Below, piece after piece: positions 33,728 through 42,056 of a stretch of 64,000 nt of DNA. The translations under genes and the position numbers were made by a program. The notes under the pieces are model-generated. The model was not told the DNA's origin. It did not search any database and worked only from the letters and a program-made list of their open reading frames with translations. How positions within the stretch are numbered: the stretch's first letter is position 1; each line of letters opens with the position of its first letter. Source of the DNA: Paraburkholderia silvatlantica (lineage in GTDB: Bacteria > Pseudomonadota > Gammaproteobacteria > Burkholderiales > Burkholderiaceae); assembly GCF_003096715.1 (NCBI RefSeq), contig NZ_QEOL01000005.1:310001-374000 (forward strand), written 5' to 3'.

Positions 33728-34740
33728 GCGAAATCTCCGGTGTTTTGCGCTTGCGCGCCGGCGGCAGCGAGCATCGTCGAGCGGACAATCGCGCGCTGCG
33801 CGAGCCCGACCTTGAACGCATTGCCGCTCAGCGGCTTTGCCTGCGCGAGTTCCGCCGCGGCCGCCTCGCGCAGCGTCGACTCGTTGAGTGTTTTGCCCGC
33901 GAGATGCTGCTCCGCCACGCTCGCGCGCCAGGGCCGATGCGCGACGCCGCCCAGCGCGATGCGCGCCGTGCGTATGCGGTGGCCGTCGAGTTGCAGCGCG
34001 CTGGCGACCGAGACGAGCGCGAAGGCATAGCTCGCGCGGTCGCGGACCTTGAGGTAGTGTGCATGTTCGCTGAACAACGGCGGCGGCAAGTCGACCGAAG
34101 TGATCAGTTCACCTGACTGAAGCGTCGTGTCGAGATCGGGCCGGTCGCCGGGCAGGCGATGAAACGACGCGAACGCAATGGTGCGCGCGCCGCCCGGACC
34201 GCTCACCTGCACGGTGGCGTCGAGGGCCGCGAGCGCAACGCTCATATCGGACGGATTGACGGCCACGCATTGTGCGCTTGCGCCGAGGATCGCATGCATG
34301 CGGTTGAAGCCGTCAACCGCCGCACAGCCGCTGCCGGGCGCGCGCTTGTTGCACTGGGTGAACGCGGTGTCGTAAAAGTACGGGCAGCGTGTGCGTTGCA
34401 TGAGATTGCCGCCCACAGTCGCCATATTGCGCAGTTGCGGCGAAGCGCCGGCGAGCAGCGCCTGCGAGAGCAGCGGGTAGCGCGTGCGCACGAGCGGGTG
34501 ATTGGCCGCGTCGCTGTTGCGCACGAGCGCGCCGATGCGCAGGCCGCCGTTGGGCAGCGCTGCGACTTGATCGAGCGCCTCGATGCGCGTGATGTCGATG
34601 AGCGTCACCGGATGCGCGACGCCGCCTTTCATGAGATCGAGCAGATTCGTGCCGCCGCCGACGAACACCGCGCCGGGACGCTGCGCGGCGGCAATCGCGC
34701 CGTTCACGTCGGCTGCGCGCTGGTACGAGATGGCATCCAT
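33724..34740 (-). CDS. paoB: FAD-binding subunit of the aldehyde oxidoreductase
   Basis: A 338-residue protein of the CO dehydrogenase flavoprotein medium-subunit type. GAVFVGGGTNLLDLMKGGVA near residue 24 and ASPQLRNMATVGGNLMQRTR near residue 100 are the FAD-binding loops. CPYFYDTAFTQCNKRAPGSG with its cysteines matches the extra [4Fe-4S] insertion known from PaoB. It passes electrons between the 2Fe-2S subunit and an external acceptor. It begins 16 bases after paoA and overlaps paoC. Confidence 0.9.
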   Translation of the reverse strand: MDAISYQRAADVNGAIAAAQRPGAVFVGGGTNLLDLMKGGVAHPVTLIDITRIEALDQVAALPNGGLRIGALVRNSDAANHPLVRTRYPLLSQALLAGASPQLRNMATVGGNLMQRTRCPYFYDTAFTQCNKRAPGSGCAAVDGFNRMHAILGASAQCVAVNPSDMSVALAALDATVQVSGPGGARTIAFASFHRLPGDRPDLDTTLQSGELITSVDLPPPLFSEHAHYLKVRDRASYAFALVSVASALQLDGHRIRTARIALGGVAHRPWRASVAEQHLAGKTLNESTLREAAAAELAQAKPLSGNAFKVGLAQRAIVRSTMLAAAGAQAQNTGDFA

Positions 34741-34756
34741 TTGTGTGCCTCCGTGC

Positions 34757-35473
34757 TCAGGCGCCGGCCGTGTGCGCGTCGCGCACGGCGGCCACGATGT
34801 TGACATAGGCGCCGCAGCGGCAGATGTTGCCGCTCATGCGCTCGCGTATTTCGGCATCGCTCAGTTGCGCTGGGCGCGTGCGCACGTCGGGCGTGGCGGC
34901 GCTCGCTGCCCCTGCTGCGAATTCGGAGAGGCAGGCCGTTGCCGAACACAACTGGCCCGGCGTACAGAAACCGCACTGGAAGGCGTCGTGCTCGATAAAG
35001 GCGCGCTGCACGGGGCTCAACGTGGCCACGCCCGCGAGACCTTCGACCGTGGTGATGCGCTCGCCTTCGTGCATCACTGCGAGCGTGAGGCAACTGTTGA
35101 TGCGCCGTCCTTCGACGAGCACCGTGCATGCGCCGCACTGGCCGCGATCGCAGCCTTTCTTCGTGCCGGTGAGGCCCGCGTAGTCGCGCAGCGCATCGAG
35201 CAGCGTGACGCGCGGTTCGATATGCAGCGCGTATGCGCGGCCGTTGATGTCGAGCCTGACCGGTTGTGCGGGCGCGGGCGGCGGCGCAACAGCCGGGGTG
35301 CTGGCCGGCGGCGCATTCTGCGCATGCAGATGAGGCGTCGCGCTCAACGCGGCAGCGGCGGCCGCCGATTGCAGGAAGCGCCGGCGTGTAACGTCGGCGG
35401 GCGCGCGGGAGGGACAAGCTTGCGAGGCGTCGTCGCAATCGCTCGGCGCATTGAGGGGACGTTCGTTGGACAT
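34757..35473 (-). CDS. paoA: Tat-exported 2Fe-2S subunit of the aldehyde oxidoreductase
   Basis: A 238-residue small subunit. A twin-arginine signal (TRRRFLQSAAAAAALSATPH near residues 29-48) precedes the ferredoxin fold with CDRGQCGACTVLVEG...INSC and the second cluster CGFCTPGQLCSA...GNICRCGAY. Only this subunit carries a Tat signal, so the assembled trimer must be exported folded, as for E. coli PaoABC. A proline/alanine linker near 50-75 follows the signal. It opens the operon paoA-paoB-paoC; no xdhC/paoD insertion chaperone gene is adjacent, only mocA. Confidence 0.9.
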   Translation of the reverse strand: MSNERPLNAPSDCDDASQACPSRAPADVTRRRFLQSAAAAAALSATPHLHAQNAPPASTPAVAPPPAPAQPVRLDINGRAYALHIEPRVTLLDALRDYAGLTGTKKGCDRGQCGACTVLVEGRRINSCLTLAVMHEGERITTVEGLAGVATLSPVQRAFIEHDAFQCGFCTPGQLCSATACLSEFAAGAASAATPDVRTRPAQLSDAEIRERMSGNICRCGAYVNIVAAVRDAHTAGA

Positions 35474-35826
35474 GGCGATCTGCGGACTCCAGGATGAAGA
35501 CGGAACACGAGCCGGGACTTCAGGCGCTGGCCGCTCGGGGTTGCGCAGGGCTTCGTCGCGCAGCGGCGCGCTTCTTTCGTGAAGCAATTCCGATGCCGCG
35601 GTTACTCGGCCGGGCATCGCAGAACTGCAAATTGCACTTCTCGAACCCGAAAGTAAAGCGCTTACGTGTGAATTTTTCGCTGCATATTGCTTGATGGCGC
35701 AACGCTGTCGCATGGCTGACGCCAGCCCGGCGCGAAGCTGGCGCCGTGGACAGAAACGCAATGCAGCAGGAGGGAAAAGCGTATTGAAAGAGGGTTGCGC
35801 GACGAGTCGTACCGCGCAACGCAACG
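35474..35826. other. Intergenic region upstream of the paoABC operon
   Basis: No gene is seen. The stretch must hold the leftward pao promoter; the most AT-rich part, about 35630-35695, is the likely location. A small hairpin GCCAGC/GCTGGC lies near 35723-35745. Nothing else stands out. Confidence 0.5.
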
Positions 35827-37479
35827 CTACGCGCGATCTTCCTGAAGGTAGCGATGTACGAAGGCGATCGCCATGCTGCCTTCGCCAACGGCGGAGGCCA
35901 CCCGCTTGACCGGGCTCAGCCGCACGTCGCCGCAGGCAAAGATGCCGGGTACGCTCGATTCGAGCAGGTAAGGATCGCGCCGGTGCGACCAGCGCCCGGC
36001 TTTGACGGCATCGTTCCCGGTCAGCACGTAGCCGCGATTGTCGCAGGCGATTTCCGGCGGCAGCCAACCCGTTTCCGCGTCTGCGCCAATGAACACGAAC
36101 AGACCGCCACATTCGCGGCGGTTCACGCTTGCGCTGGCCGTATCGAGCACGTCGATGGCGTCGAGATGCGTTTGCCCATACACGCCGACGACCTCCGAAT
36201 TCAGTTCGACACGGACGTTCTCCTTTCCCGTCAGCTGCTCGACGAGATAGCGCGACATCTTGTTCTCGAGCGAAGCGCCGCGCACGATGAGCGTCACGGC
36301 GCGCGCATGATTCGCGAAGTACAGCGCGGCCTGTCCCGAAGAATTGCCGCCGCCGATCAGATATACGTCGAGTCCGTGCGTGCCGCTCGCCTCGCTGCGC
36401 GCCGCGCCGTAATAGATGCCTTTGCCGATGAAGCGGTCGAAACCTTCAATCGCAAGCCGCCGCCAGGTGACGCCCGTCGCGAGAATGAGCGTATGCGCGC
36501 GCACCACGTCGCCGCCGTCGAGGTGGACTTCGCGCGCGGCGGTATCGACGCGCGCAACCGCGCGTGTAACGAGAATTTCGGCGCCGAGGCGCCTTGCCTG
36601 CTGCAACGCGCGGCTCGCCAGTTCGTCGCCGGAAATGCCGCCGGGAAAGCCCAGATAATTTTCGATGCGCGAAGAGGTGCCGGCCTGGCCACCCGGCGCT
36701 TCGCGCTCGATCACAATGGTACGGAGTCCTTCTGATGCACCATAGACAGCAGCGGCAAGTCCAGCCGGGCCGCCGCCGATGATCAGCGTGTCGTATTCGC
36801 CGAGACGCGGCTGGGTTTGCAGCCCCAGGCGTTCCGCCAGGTCGCGCGTTGCGGGGCGGATCAGCAGGGTGCCGTCGGCGAGGCGCAAGGCGGGGCAGTG
36901 CTGTTCCTCGGGGCAGGGGCCGTTCCAGTGTGTTTCGAGTTCGGGCGCGTCGGGCGTCAGCCACTCGCAACTGATCTGGTTGCGCGCAAGAAACTGGCGC
37001 AGGTTCGCGCAAGCCGGGTCCCAGCGCGCGCCAACGAGCTTGACGCGTGTTTTCGGCGGCTCCGCGGAAAGGCCCTGCAAGCCGCCTATGCGTTCGCGCG
37101 CGAGCGCGCCCATACGCGTGGCGACGTCCGGGGAGGCCGCGGCGAGCGCGTAGTAATGCTGCGCGTCCACGCGCATGACGCGCGAGGGAATCGCTGCGCG
37201 GTATGCGCCCGGAAACGGCGAGCTGAGCGCGAGCGGAACTTCGCCGAAGATCGTGCCGGGCACGCGCCATCCAAGTGTGCGCTCGATGCCGTCGAACAGC
37301 TTGACGACCTCCATCTTGCCGGACAGCACGGCATAGAGCGCGCGCTCGCCGCCTTCGTGCACGGCGTACTCACCGGGACTCAAGTGCAGGTCCGCGGAGG
37401 TTTGGGCGAGGCGTTCGAGTTCGGCTTCGGGGAGCGTGGAGAAAAGCGGGATCGCGCGGATTTCGTCTGTGGTCAGCAT
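35827..37479 (-). CDS. CNBD / redox-domain / thioredoxin-reductase-like fusion lacking the redox CxxC
   Basis: A 550-residue three-part protein. Residues 1-125 are a cyclic-nucleotide-binding-fold domain (LSPGEYAVHEGGERALYAVL). Residues 140-230 resemble a degenerate glutaredoxin/thioredoxin module (VKLVGARWDPACANLRQFLA). Residues 238-550 are a thioredoxin-reductase-like flavoprotein with the FAD loop DTLIIGGGPAGLAAAVYGAS, GGQAGTSSRIENYLGFPGG and NADPH loop YLIGGGNSSGQAALYF. Where true reductases have CATC it reads GKGIYYGAARSEAS, so disulfide reduction in the usual way is impossible. It may be a regulated NADPH flavoprotein. A start at 37479 is used; a longer frame exists upstream. Confidence 0.82.
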   Translation of the reverse strand: MLTTDEIRAIPLFSTLPEAELERLAQTSADLHLSPGEYAVHEGGERALYAVLSGKMEVVKLFDGIERTLGWRVPGTIFGEVPLALSSPFPGAYRAAIPSRVMRVDAQHYYALAAASPDVATRMGALARERIGGLQGLSAEPPKTRVKLVGARWDPACANLRQFLARNQISCEWLTPDAPELETHWNGPCPEEQHCPALRLADGTLLIRPATRDLAERLGLQTQPRLGEYDTLIIGGGPAGLAAAVYGASEGLRTIVIEREAPGGQAGTSSRIENYLGFPGGISGDELASRALQQARRLGAEILVTRAVARVDTAAREVHLDGGDVVRAHTLILATGVTWRRLAIEGFDRFIGKGIYYGAARSEASGTHGLDVYLIGGGNSSGQAALYFANHARAVTLIVRGASLENKMSRYLVEQLTGKENVRVELNSEVVGVYGQTHLDAIDVLDTASASVNRRECGGLFVFIGADAETGWLPPEIACDNRGYVLTGNDAVKAGRWSHRRDPYLLESSVPGIFACGDVRLSPVKRVASAVGEGSMAIAFVHRYLQEDRA

Positions 37480-37641
37480 GGCTTCGCAAGTCGCGGGCAA
37501 GCAGGAAACGACGATGGGACAGCGGCGCGGGGACCGAGCCTTCGTGTTGCGGCGCGGCCGTTTTTTTTGACATCTCATGCAGTATAGGCGGCGCGCAGGC
37601 GGACAATCGCCGGATCAATCGACTGACGAATTGCGCACGAG

Positions 37642-37833
37642 TCATTCGAGAGGATAGCTAACCATGCTGCCGGTGCTCAGCGCAGCCACGGCTTCGCGTA
37701 GCCATACGAGCGCGGGATCGGCGTGATTGCGCGGATGCCAGGCCACATGCATCGAAAAGCCGCGTAGCAGGTTCAAGTCGATGCCGGAGAGATCAATCAC
37801 GTTGATGGGTGGGATATCGGTAATTGATTTCAA
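37642..37833 (-). pseudogene. C-terminal remnant of a LysR-family regulator
   Basis: A 63-residue leftward frame whose second half reads LLRGFSMHVAWHPRNHADPALVWLREAV, here split over two known conserved stretches, the typical end of a LysR co-inducer domain (W-H-x-R-x-x-x-D-P-A-x-x-W-L-R). The N-terminal HTH and most of the effector domain are missing, and only 64 bases separate it from the next gene's start. It probably is what remains of the divergent regulator of the adjacent oxidoreductase. Confidence 0.65.
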
Positions 37834-37897
37834 GAATACGTCTGGCTCGCCTAGAGTTCAATCCGTCAGATGAACCCGCTTTCCATCAGGAGAAGCC

Positions 37898-38977
37898 ATG
37901 AAAGCCTGGATGCTCGATCGACCCGGCCAGCCGCTCGCACTGCGCGACGTGCCGCAACCCGAACCGCGCCGCGGCGCGCTGCTGGTGGGTGTGGAGGCCG
38001 TGCCGCTCCTGAGCTATACGCGCCAGTACGTGCAGGGCAAGCTGCCCTATGGTTACCCGCAGGGGCCGTTTTCGCCGGGGACCAACGGCGTCGGCCGGGT
38101 GCTTGCGGTCGGCGCAGGCGTGTACGGCTATCGCGTCGGCCAGCGTGTGGCGCTGAGCCCCTACTGGATCGCCGACGAGGCACTGCGCGAGCCCGCCCAG
38201 GCGCTGCTCGGGCTTACGGCAATCAGCCCGGACAGCGCACCCATGCTCGGCGATTATCCGCACGGCACGCTGCGCGAGGCGGTCGAGTTTCCCGCCTCGA
38301 CGGTGTTCCCGCTCGACGGCCTCGATCACGTGCCCTCGGCGCAGCTCGCGGCGCTCGGCAAGCTCGTGGTGCCGTTCGGCGGCCTGCGGCGCGGCCGGCT
38401 CGCGGCTGGCGAAACCGTGGTGGTCAACGGCGCGGCCGGCGCGTTCGGCTCGGCGGCCGTGCTCGACGCGCTCGCACTCGGCGCGGGCCGTGTGGTGGCG
38501 CTCGGGCGGCGCGCAGCGGCGCTGGCGCCGCTCGCGAAGCTCGGCGGCGGCCGCGTGGTCGCCGTCGCGCTCAGTGGCGAGATGGCGCGCGACGTGGAGG
38601 CCATCGGCGCCGCCGCAAACGGCGGCGCCGATCTCGCCTTCGACATGGTGGGCCACGCCACCGACCCGGACGCCACGCTCGCCGCGCTGCGCAGCCTGCG
38701 CCGCAACGGCCGCATGGTGCTGATGGGCAGCATGGAGGTGGAGTTGCCGATCAGGTATGGCGAGATGCTCATCAACAACTGGGAGCTGATGGGCCACTTC
38801 ATGTACAGCAGTGCGGACTACCGTGCGCTGATCGCGCTCGTGCAGTCGGGGCAACTGCCGCTCGATGCGATCGACGTGCAACGCCACGCGTTCGATGCGC
38901 TGGAGACCGCGATCGACGCGGCGGAAAAGGCAGAAGGGCTGACCTGCGTGACGGTTTGCACGTCGCCAGGCGTTTGA
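37898..38977 (+). CDS. Zinc-type alcohol dehydrogenase-like / quinone oxidoreductase
   Basis: A 359-residue medium-chain dehydrogenase/reductase. A GroES-like N-terminal domain (residues 1-130) is followed by a Rossmann fold with VVVNGAAGAFGSAAVLDALA near residue 170 and DLAFDMVGHATDPDATLAAL near 245. The structural-zinc cysteine set and the catalytic Cys/His pair of classical alcohol dehydrogenases are absent, so a zinc-independent NADPH-dependent reductase is likely. The substrate is unknown. AGGAGAAG lies before the ATG. A truncated LysR gene lies divergently upstream. Confidence 0.8.
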   Translation: MKAWMLDRPGQPLALRDVPQPEPRRGALLVGVEAVPLLSYTRQYVQGKLPYGYPQGPFSPGTNGVGRVLAVGAGVYGYRVGQRVALSPYWIADEALREPAQALLGLTAISPDSAPMLGDYPHGTLREAVEFPASTVFPLDGLDHVPSAQLAALGKLVVPFGGLRRGRLAAGETVVVNGAAGAFGSAAVLDALALGAGRVVALGRRAAALAPLAKLGGGRVVAVALSGEMARDVEAIGAAANGGADLAFDMVGHATDPDATLAALRSLRRNGRMVLMGSMEVELPIRYGEMLINNWELMGHFMYSSADYRALIALVQSGQLPLDAIDVQRHAFDALETAIDAAEKAEGLTCVTVCTSPGV

Positions 38978-38991
38978 GCACGCCACAAACC

Positions 38992-39030
38992 AATCGGCCC
39001 GCAAGCGCGACTGACGCTTGCGGGCCGATT
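38992..39030. terminator. Strong hairpin terminator
   Basis: A 16-base perfect stem (AATCGGCCCGCAAGCG/CGCTTGCGGGCCGATT) with a 7-base loop separates two convergent genes. T-runs are weak, but stem length and position support termination in both directions. Confidence 0.75.
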
Positions 39031-39051
39031 ACGTTGCGAGCGCAACGAGAT

Positions 39052-40344
39052 TCAGTCGATGCCGTGGAACACGGCGTCGTCCGGGCCGAGGTAGGCAGGC
39101 GGACGCCACACGGCGTCGCGCATCGAGTGCTGCACGAGATTTTCGACGCCCAGCAACACCGCGAAGATCGCCATGCGCACCGGAATGCCGTTGTCGGTCT
39201 GGCGGAAGATCGCGAGGCGCGGATCGTGGTTCAGATCGGTCGAGAGATCGTTGGCGCCCGGGCGGCTGTCGCGCGGCAGCGGGTGCATCACGAGCGTTTC
39301 GGCGCTGCAGCACTCGTCCATCAGCGCCTGGTTGATCTGGAATTCGGGCGTGTAGCCTTCGAACGACTCGTCGGCGAAGCGCTCCTTCTGGATACGCGTG
39401 GCGTACACCACATCAGCGCCGCGCAGGCCTGCGCGCAGGTCGTGCGTCTGCTCGACCACATGGCCGTTGGTCGAGATCTTGTCGACGATGTATGCCGGCA
39501 TTTCGAGCTGCGGCGGCGAAATGAGCGTGAACTTGATGCCGCGATAGAGCGCGAGCAGCTTCACGAGCGAGTGCACCGTGCGGCCGTACTTGAGGTCGCC
39601 CACGAGCGCGATATGCGCGCCGTCGACGATCTTGCCCAGACGCGAGAACTCGCGCTGGATCGTGTAGAGGTCGAGCAGCGCCTGGCTCGGGTGCTCGCCG
39701 GGACCGTCGCCGCCGTTGATCACAGGGATGTTCACGGCGCGCGCGAATTCGGCCACCGAGCCTTGATCAGGATGCCGAATCACCATCGCATCCACGTAGC
39801 CGGCCATCACGCGGCTCGTGTCGTAGATCGATTCGCCCTTGGCCATCGAGGAGAACGTGAAGCCGGTCGTGTCGCACACCGAACCGCCGAGGCGGCAGAA
39901 CGCGGCGCCGAAGCTCACGCGCGTACGCGTGCTGGCCTCGAAGAACAGGTTGCCGAGCACCGCGCCTTCGAGCACGCGCGAGATTTTCCGGCGGCGCGCG
40001 ATGGGCTGCATGATGTCGGCCACGCGGAACAGGGCTTCGACGGACTCGCGCGAGAACTGTTCCACGGAGAGCAGTTGCGGCTTGCCTTCGAACTGCATCT
40101 GGCTGGCGAGCGAACGCGAATCTACGCTTTGCGTATAGTCTTCGCGCGGCTCGCCATTGCCGACGATTTCCGAAACGAAGCGCTCGACGATCTCCGGCAT
40201 GGCTCGCGATTCCTGCGACTCCTCGGGCAGCAGCCACGTGTCGAGCGCACGACGTGACACGCCGATGCGGCTCGCAAATGCGTCGCGGGTCATGTTCAGA
40301 CGCCGCATGGCGTCACGGAGGAAGGCTTGTTGCGGAACGCTCAT
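39052..40344 (-). CDS. Aspartate carbamoyltransferase with N-terminal helix-turn-helix domain
   Basis: A 430-residue protein. Residues about 1-60 look like an XRE-type HTH: MTRDAFASRIGVSRRALDTW (18-37) has the expected turn and recognition helix. After a linker, residues 85-430 form a full carbamoyltransferase: EASTRTRVSFGAAF (STRTR 138-142, carbamoyl-phosphate loop), GDGPGEHPSQALLDLYTI, VGDLKYGRTVHSLVKLLAL and VMHPLPRDSR near the end. The usual catalytic chain is about 310 residues, so the extra part is real. It would form carbamoyl-aspartate for pyrimidine synthesis, and the HTH suggests DNA-bound autoregulation. No pyr genes are adjacent. Confidence 0.85.
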   Translation of the reverse strand: MSVPQQAFLRDAMRRLNMTRDAFASRIGVSRRALDTWLLPEESQESRAMPEIVERFVSEIVGNGEPREDYTQSVDSRSLASQMQFEGKPQLLSVEQFSRESVEALFRVADIMQPIARRRKISRVLEGAVLGNLFFEASTRTRVSFGAAFCRLGGSVCDTTGFTFSSMAKGESIYDTSRVMAGYVDAMVIRHPDQGSVAEFARAVNIPVINGGDGPGEHPSQALLDLYTIQREFSRLGKIVDGAHIALVGDLKYGRTVHSLVKLLALYRGIKFTLISPPQLEMPAYIVDKISTNGHVVEQTHDLRAGLRGADVVYATRIQKERFADESFEGYTPEFQINQALMDECCSAETLVMHPLPRDSRPGANDLSTDLNHDPRLAIFRQTDNGIPVRMAIFAVLLGVENLVQHSMRDAVWRPPAYLGPDDAVFHGID

Positions 40345-40366
40345 GCTGGCACCCGTGAGTTCTGGT

Positions 40367-40389
40367 TAATGTACGCGGTGCGTATATTA
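40367..40389 (-). promoter_or_regulatory. Palindromic operator overlapping the carbamoyltransferase promoter
   Basis: TAATGTACGC-GGT-GCGTATATTA is a 23-base dyad with nine of ten base pairs matched, 23 bases upstream of the ATG. Read leftwards, TTGACT (40411-40406) and TAATAT (40389-40384) stand 16 bases apart, so the -10 box lies inside the dyad. A bound protein, perhaps the enzyme itself through its HTH, would block transcription. Confidence 0.6.
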
Positions 40390-40486
40390 GTTCGGTGGCA
40401 CGAGAAGTCAAGTTCTTTTGTCGGATGAGCGCTCGAAAGACCGTGCTCGCGCCCGCAACAGCGCGATCCCGGTTACACTGCGCGAC

Positions 40487-40612
40487 ATGCTGCGTAACCT
40501 GCTCCGCCACGACCTGCCGAATCCCACCGCCGCCACGCGCGCGGTGTCGTCGCTCGCGCAGGCCGCTTCGGTGCGGGCGAAAGCCAAATCCAAAAAACAG
40601 CCGCTCATCTGA
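40487..40612 (+). CDS. Possible small basic protein
   Basis: A 41-residue rightward frame, MLRNLLRHDLPNPTAATRAV followed by SSLAQAASVRAKAKSKKQPL, begins with the ATG at 40487; a longer version starts at 40418. It is basic with a lysine-rich tail and no membrane segment. Support is limited to native-like composition and its placement between the carbamoyltransferase promoter and the DapA-family gene. It may be real or chance. Confidence 0.3.
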   Translation: MLRNLLRHDLPNPTAATRAVSSLAQAASVRAKAKSKKQPLI

Positions 40613-40622
40613 CCGGAGTCTG

Positions 40623-40650
40623 CTGTTCCGTCAGATGTGCGACGGAACAG
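40623..40650 (+). other. Hairpin upstream of the DapA-family gene
   Basis: A 10-base perfect stem (CTGTTCCGTC/GACGGAACAG) with an 8-base loop follows the small frame and precedes the next gene by 100 bases. Without a T-run it is a weak terminator; it could also be a leader structure. Confidence 0.4.
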
Positions 40651-40749
40651 CCAGTCGAAGGCGCCCTGCCTTCCGCCTCACTCCCGGCTTGCTTCCCTCC
40701 TGCGCACCGCTGAACGGACCTTCCATACGGTCGAGTTCAAGGGAAAGTC

Positions 40750-41604
40750 ATGTCTGAGTTTTCGGGTATCTGGATTCCGCTCATCACGCCGTTCAACGAC
40801 GGTGCCGTCGATCATGCTGCGCTCGACACGCTCGTGCGCCACTACGTCGAGGCCGGCGTGGCCGGCTTCGTCGCGCTCGGCACGACAGGCGAGCCCGCCG
40901 CGCTGAGCGACGTGGAAGCGGATGACGTGCTCACCACCGTGCTGGCGTCGGCGGGCGGGCTGCCGGTCGTGGCGGGCGTGAGCGGCAACCACACGGCGGC
41001 CGTCTGCGAGCGGATCGCGGCGCTCAACGAGCGGCCCATCGCCGGCGTGCTGGCGGCCGCGCCTTACTACATCCGGCCTGCGCAAGCGGGTGTGATCGGC
41101 CACTTCGCGGCGCTCGCAGAGGCGAGCCGCAAGCCCTTGATCGTCTACGACATCCCCGCGCGCACGGGTGTGTGCATCGAACTGGCGAGCCTGCTCGAAC
41201 TCGCAGCGCACGAACGCATCGTCGCAGTGAAGGACTGCGGCGGCTCGCTCGACAAGACGCTTGCGCTGATTCTCGATGGCCGTTTGCAGGTGCTCTGCGG
41301 CGAAGATATCGACATGTTCGGCGCGATGTGCGCAGGTGCGAGCGGGGCGATTGCGGCGTCGGCGCATTGGCGGCCCGAGCGTTTCGTGGGCATGGCGCGC
41401 GCGCTGCAGCAAGGGCGTCTCGCCGATGCGCGCGCGATCTGGCACACGCTCGTGCCACTCGTGCGCGCGGCGTTCGCGGAGCCGAATCCGGGGCCGGTGA
41501 AGGCGGGGCTTGCTGCGCGCGGGCTGATCCGCAATGAACTGCGCGCGCCGATGACGCGTGTGAGCGGTGCACTGGAAGCGTCGCTGGCGCGCCTCGCGAT
41601 TTGA
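40750..41604 (+). CDS. DapA-family (dihydrodipicolinate synthase/N-acetylneuraminate lyase) aldolase
   Basis: A 284-residue class I aldolase of the DHDPS/NAL family. GFVALGTTGEPAALSDVEAD gives the GTTGE loop near residue 43, YDIPARTGVCIEL the catalytic tyrosine near 132, and IVAVKDCGGSLDKTL the Schiff-base lysine near 160. The enzyme condenses or cleaves pyruvate with an aldehyde. It could be a second lysine-pathway DapA or a catabolic aldolase; the isolated position, with no lysine genes near, favours a paralogue of uncertain substrate. GGGAAAG stands before the ATG. Confidence 0.85.
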   Translation: MSEFSGIWIPLITPFNDGAVDHAALDTLVRHYVEAGVAGFVALGTTGEPAALSDVEADDVLTTVLASAGGLPVVAGVSGNHTAAVCERIAALNERPIAGVLAAAPYYIRPAQAGVIGHFAALAEASRKPLIVYDIPARTGVCIELASLLELAAHERIVAVKDCGGSLDKTLALILDGRLQVLCGEDIDMFGAMCAGASGAIAASAHWRPERFVGMARALQQGRLADARAIWHTLVPLVRAAFAEPNPGPVKAGLAARGLIRNELRAPMTRVSGALEASLARLAI

Positions 41605-41700
41605 AGCTGCCCGTGCGTGAAGGGCGCGTGGCGGGATGAGGGGCTGGCAGTGGAAGTGCGGCGTGCGCCGCCGCGTATGTGCCGCCCGAAAGCGGCGCGC

Positions 41701-42027
41701 CTAGCGCGCCGCGCGTGCGCTCGCGGCGCTGGACGCGCGACGGCGGCGCGAGCGAGGGCGCTCGACTGCTGCGGGTTCGCCGTTCAGCAGAATGCGGCGG
41801 CCGGGCACGTGCTGCGCAACGAGGCGGGCGATGTCGAGCGCCGTGCTTTCGGCGGGCACGACTTGGCGGCGCGCGCTGTCGTCGAGCGGAGTCGTCCATT
41901 CGACGAGCCGGTAGGCGCGGCCCCACGGATGCTGGAGCGGCGTGGAGACCCGGCACGACGCGACCGTCGAAGCGGCGCCTTCGCGCAGCAGGGATTGCAG
42001 GTGCACCAGCACATCGTCTTCAACCAT
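41701..42027 (-). CDS. Hypothetical protein
   Basis: A 108-residue protein. The first 80 residues have ordinary composition (MVEDDVLVHLQSLLREGAAS, then VSTPLQHPWGRAYRLVEWTT and VPGRRILLNGEPAAVERP) and the last 20 are arginine/alanine-rich and probably disordered. No signal peptide, membrane helix or known motif is seen. An AAGGAGCGAAG ribosome binding site precedes the ATG, which supports expression. It is convergent with the aldolase gene. Confidence 0.6.
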   Translation of the reverse strand: MVEDDVLVHLQSLLREGAASTVASCRVSTPLQHPWGRAYRLVEWTTPLDDSARRQVVPAESTALDIARLVAQHVPGRRILLNGEPAAVERPRSRRRRASSAASARAAR

Positions 42028-42056
42028 GACTTCGCTCCTTCCCAGGCTTGCCGTGC

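Noticed and set aside
31370..34030. An 886-residue rightward open frame antisense to paoC
   Set aside because: Composition is Arg/Ala/His-rich, no motifs are seen, and paoC on the other strand has complete conserved domains. It is a GC artefact.
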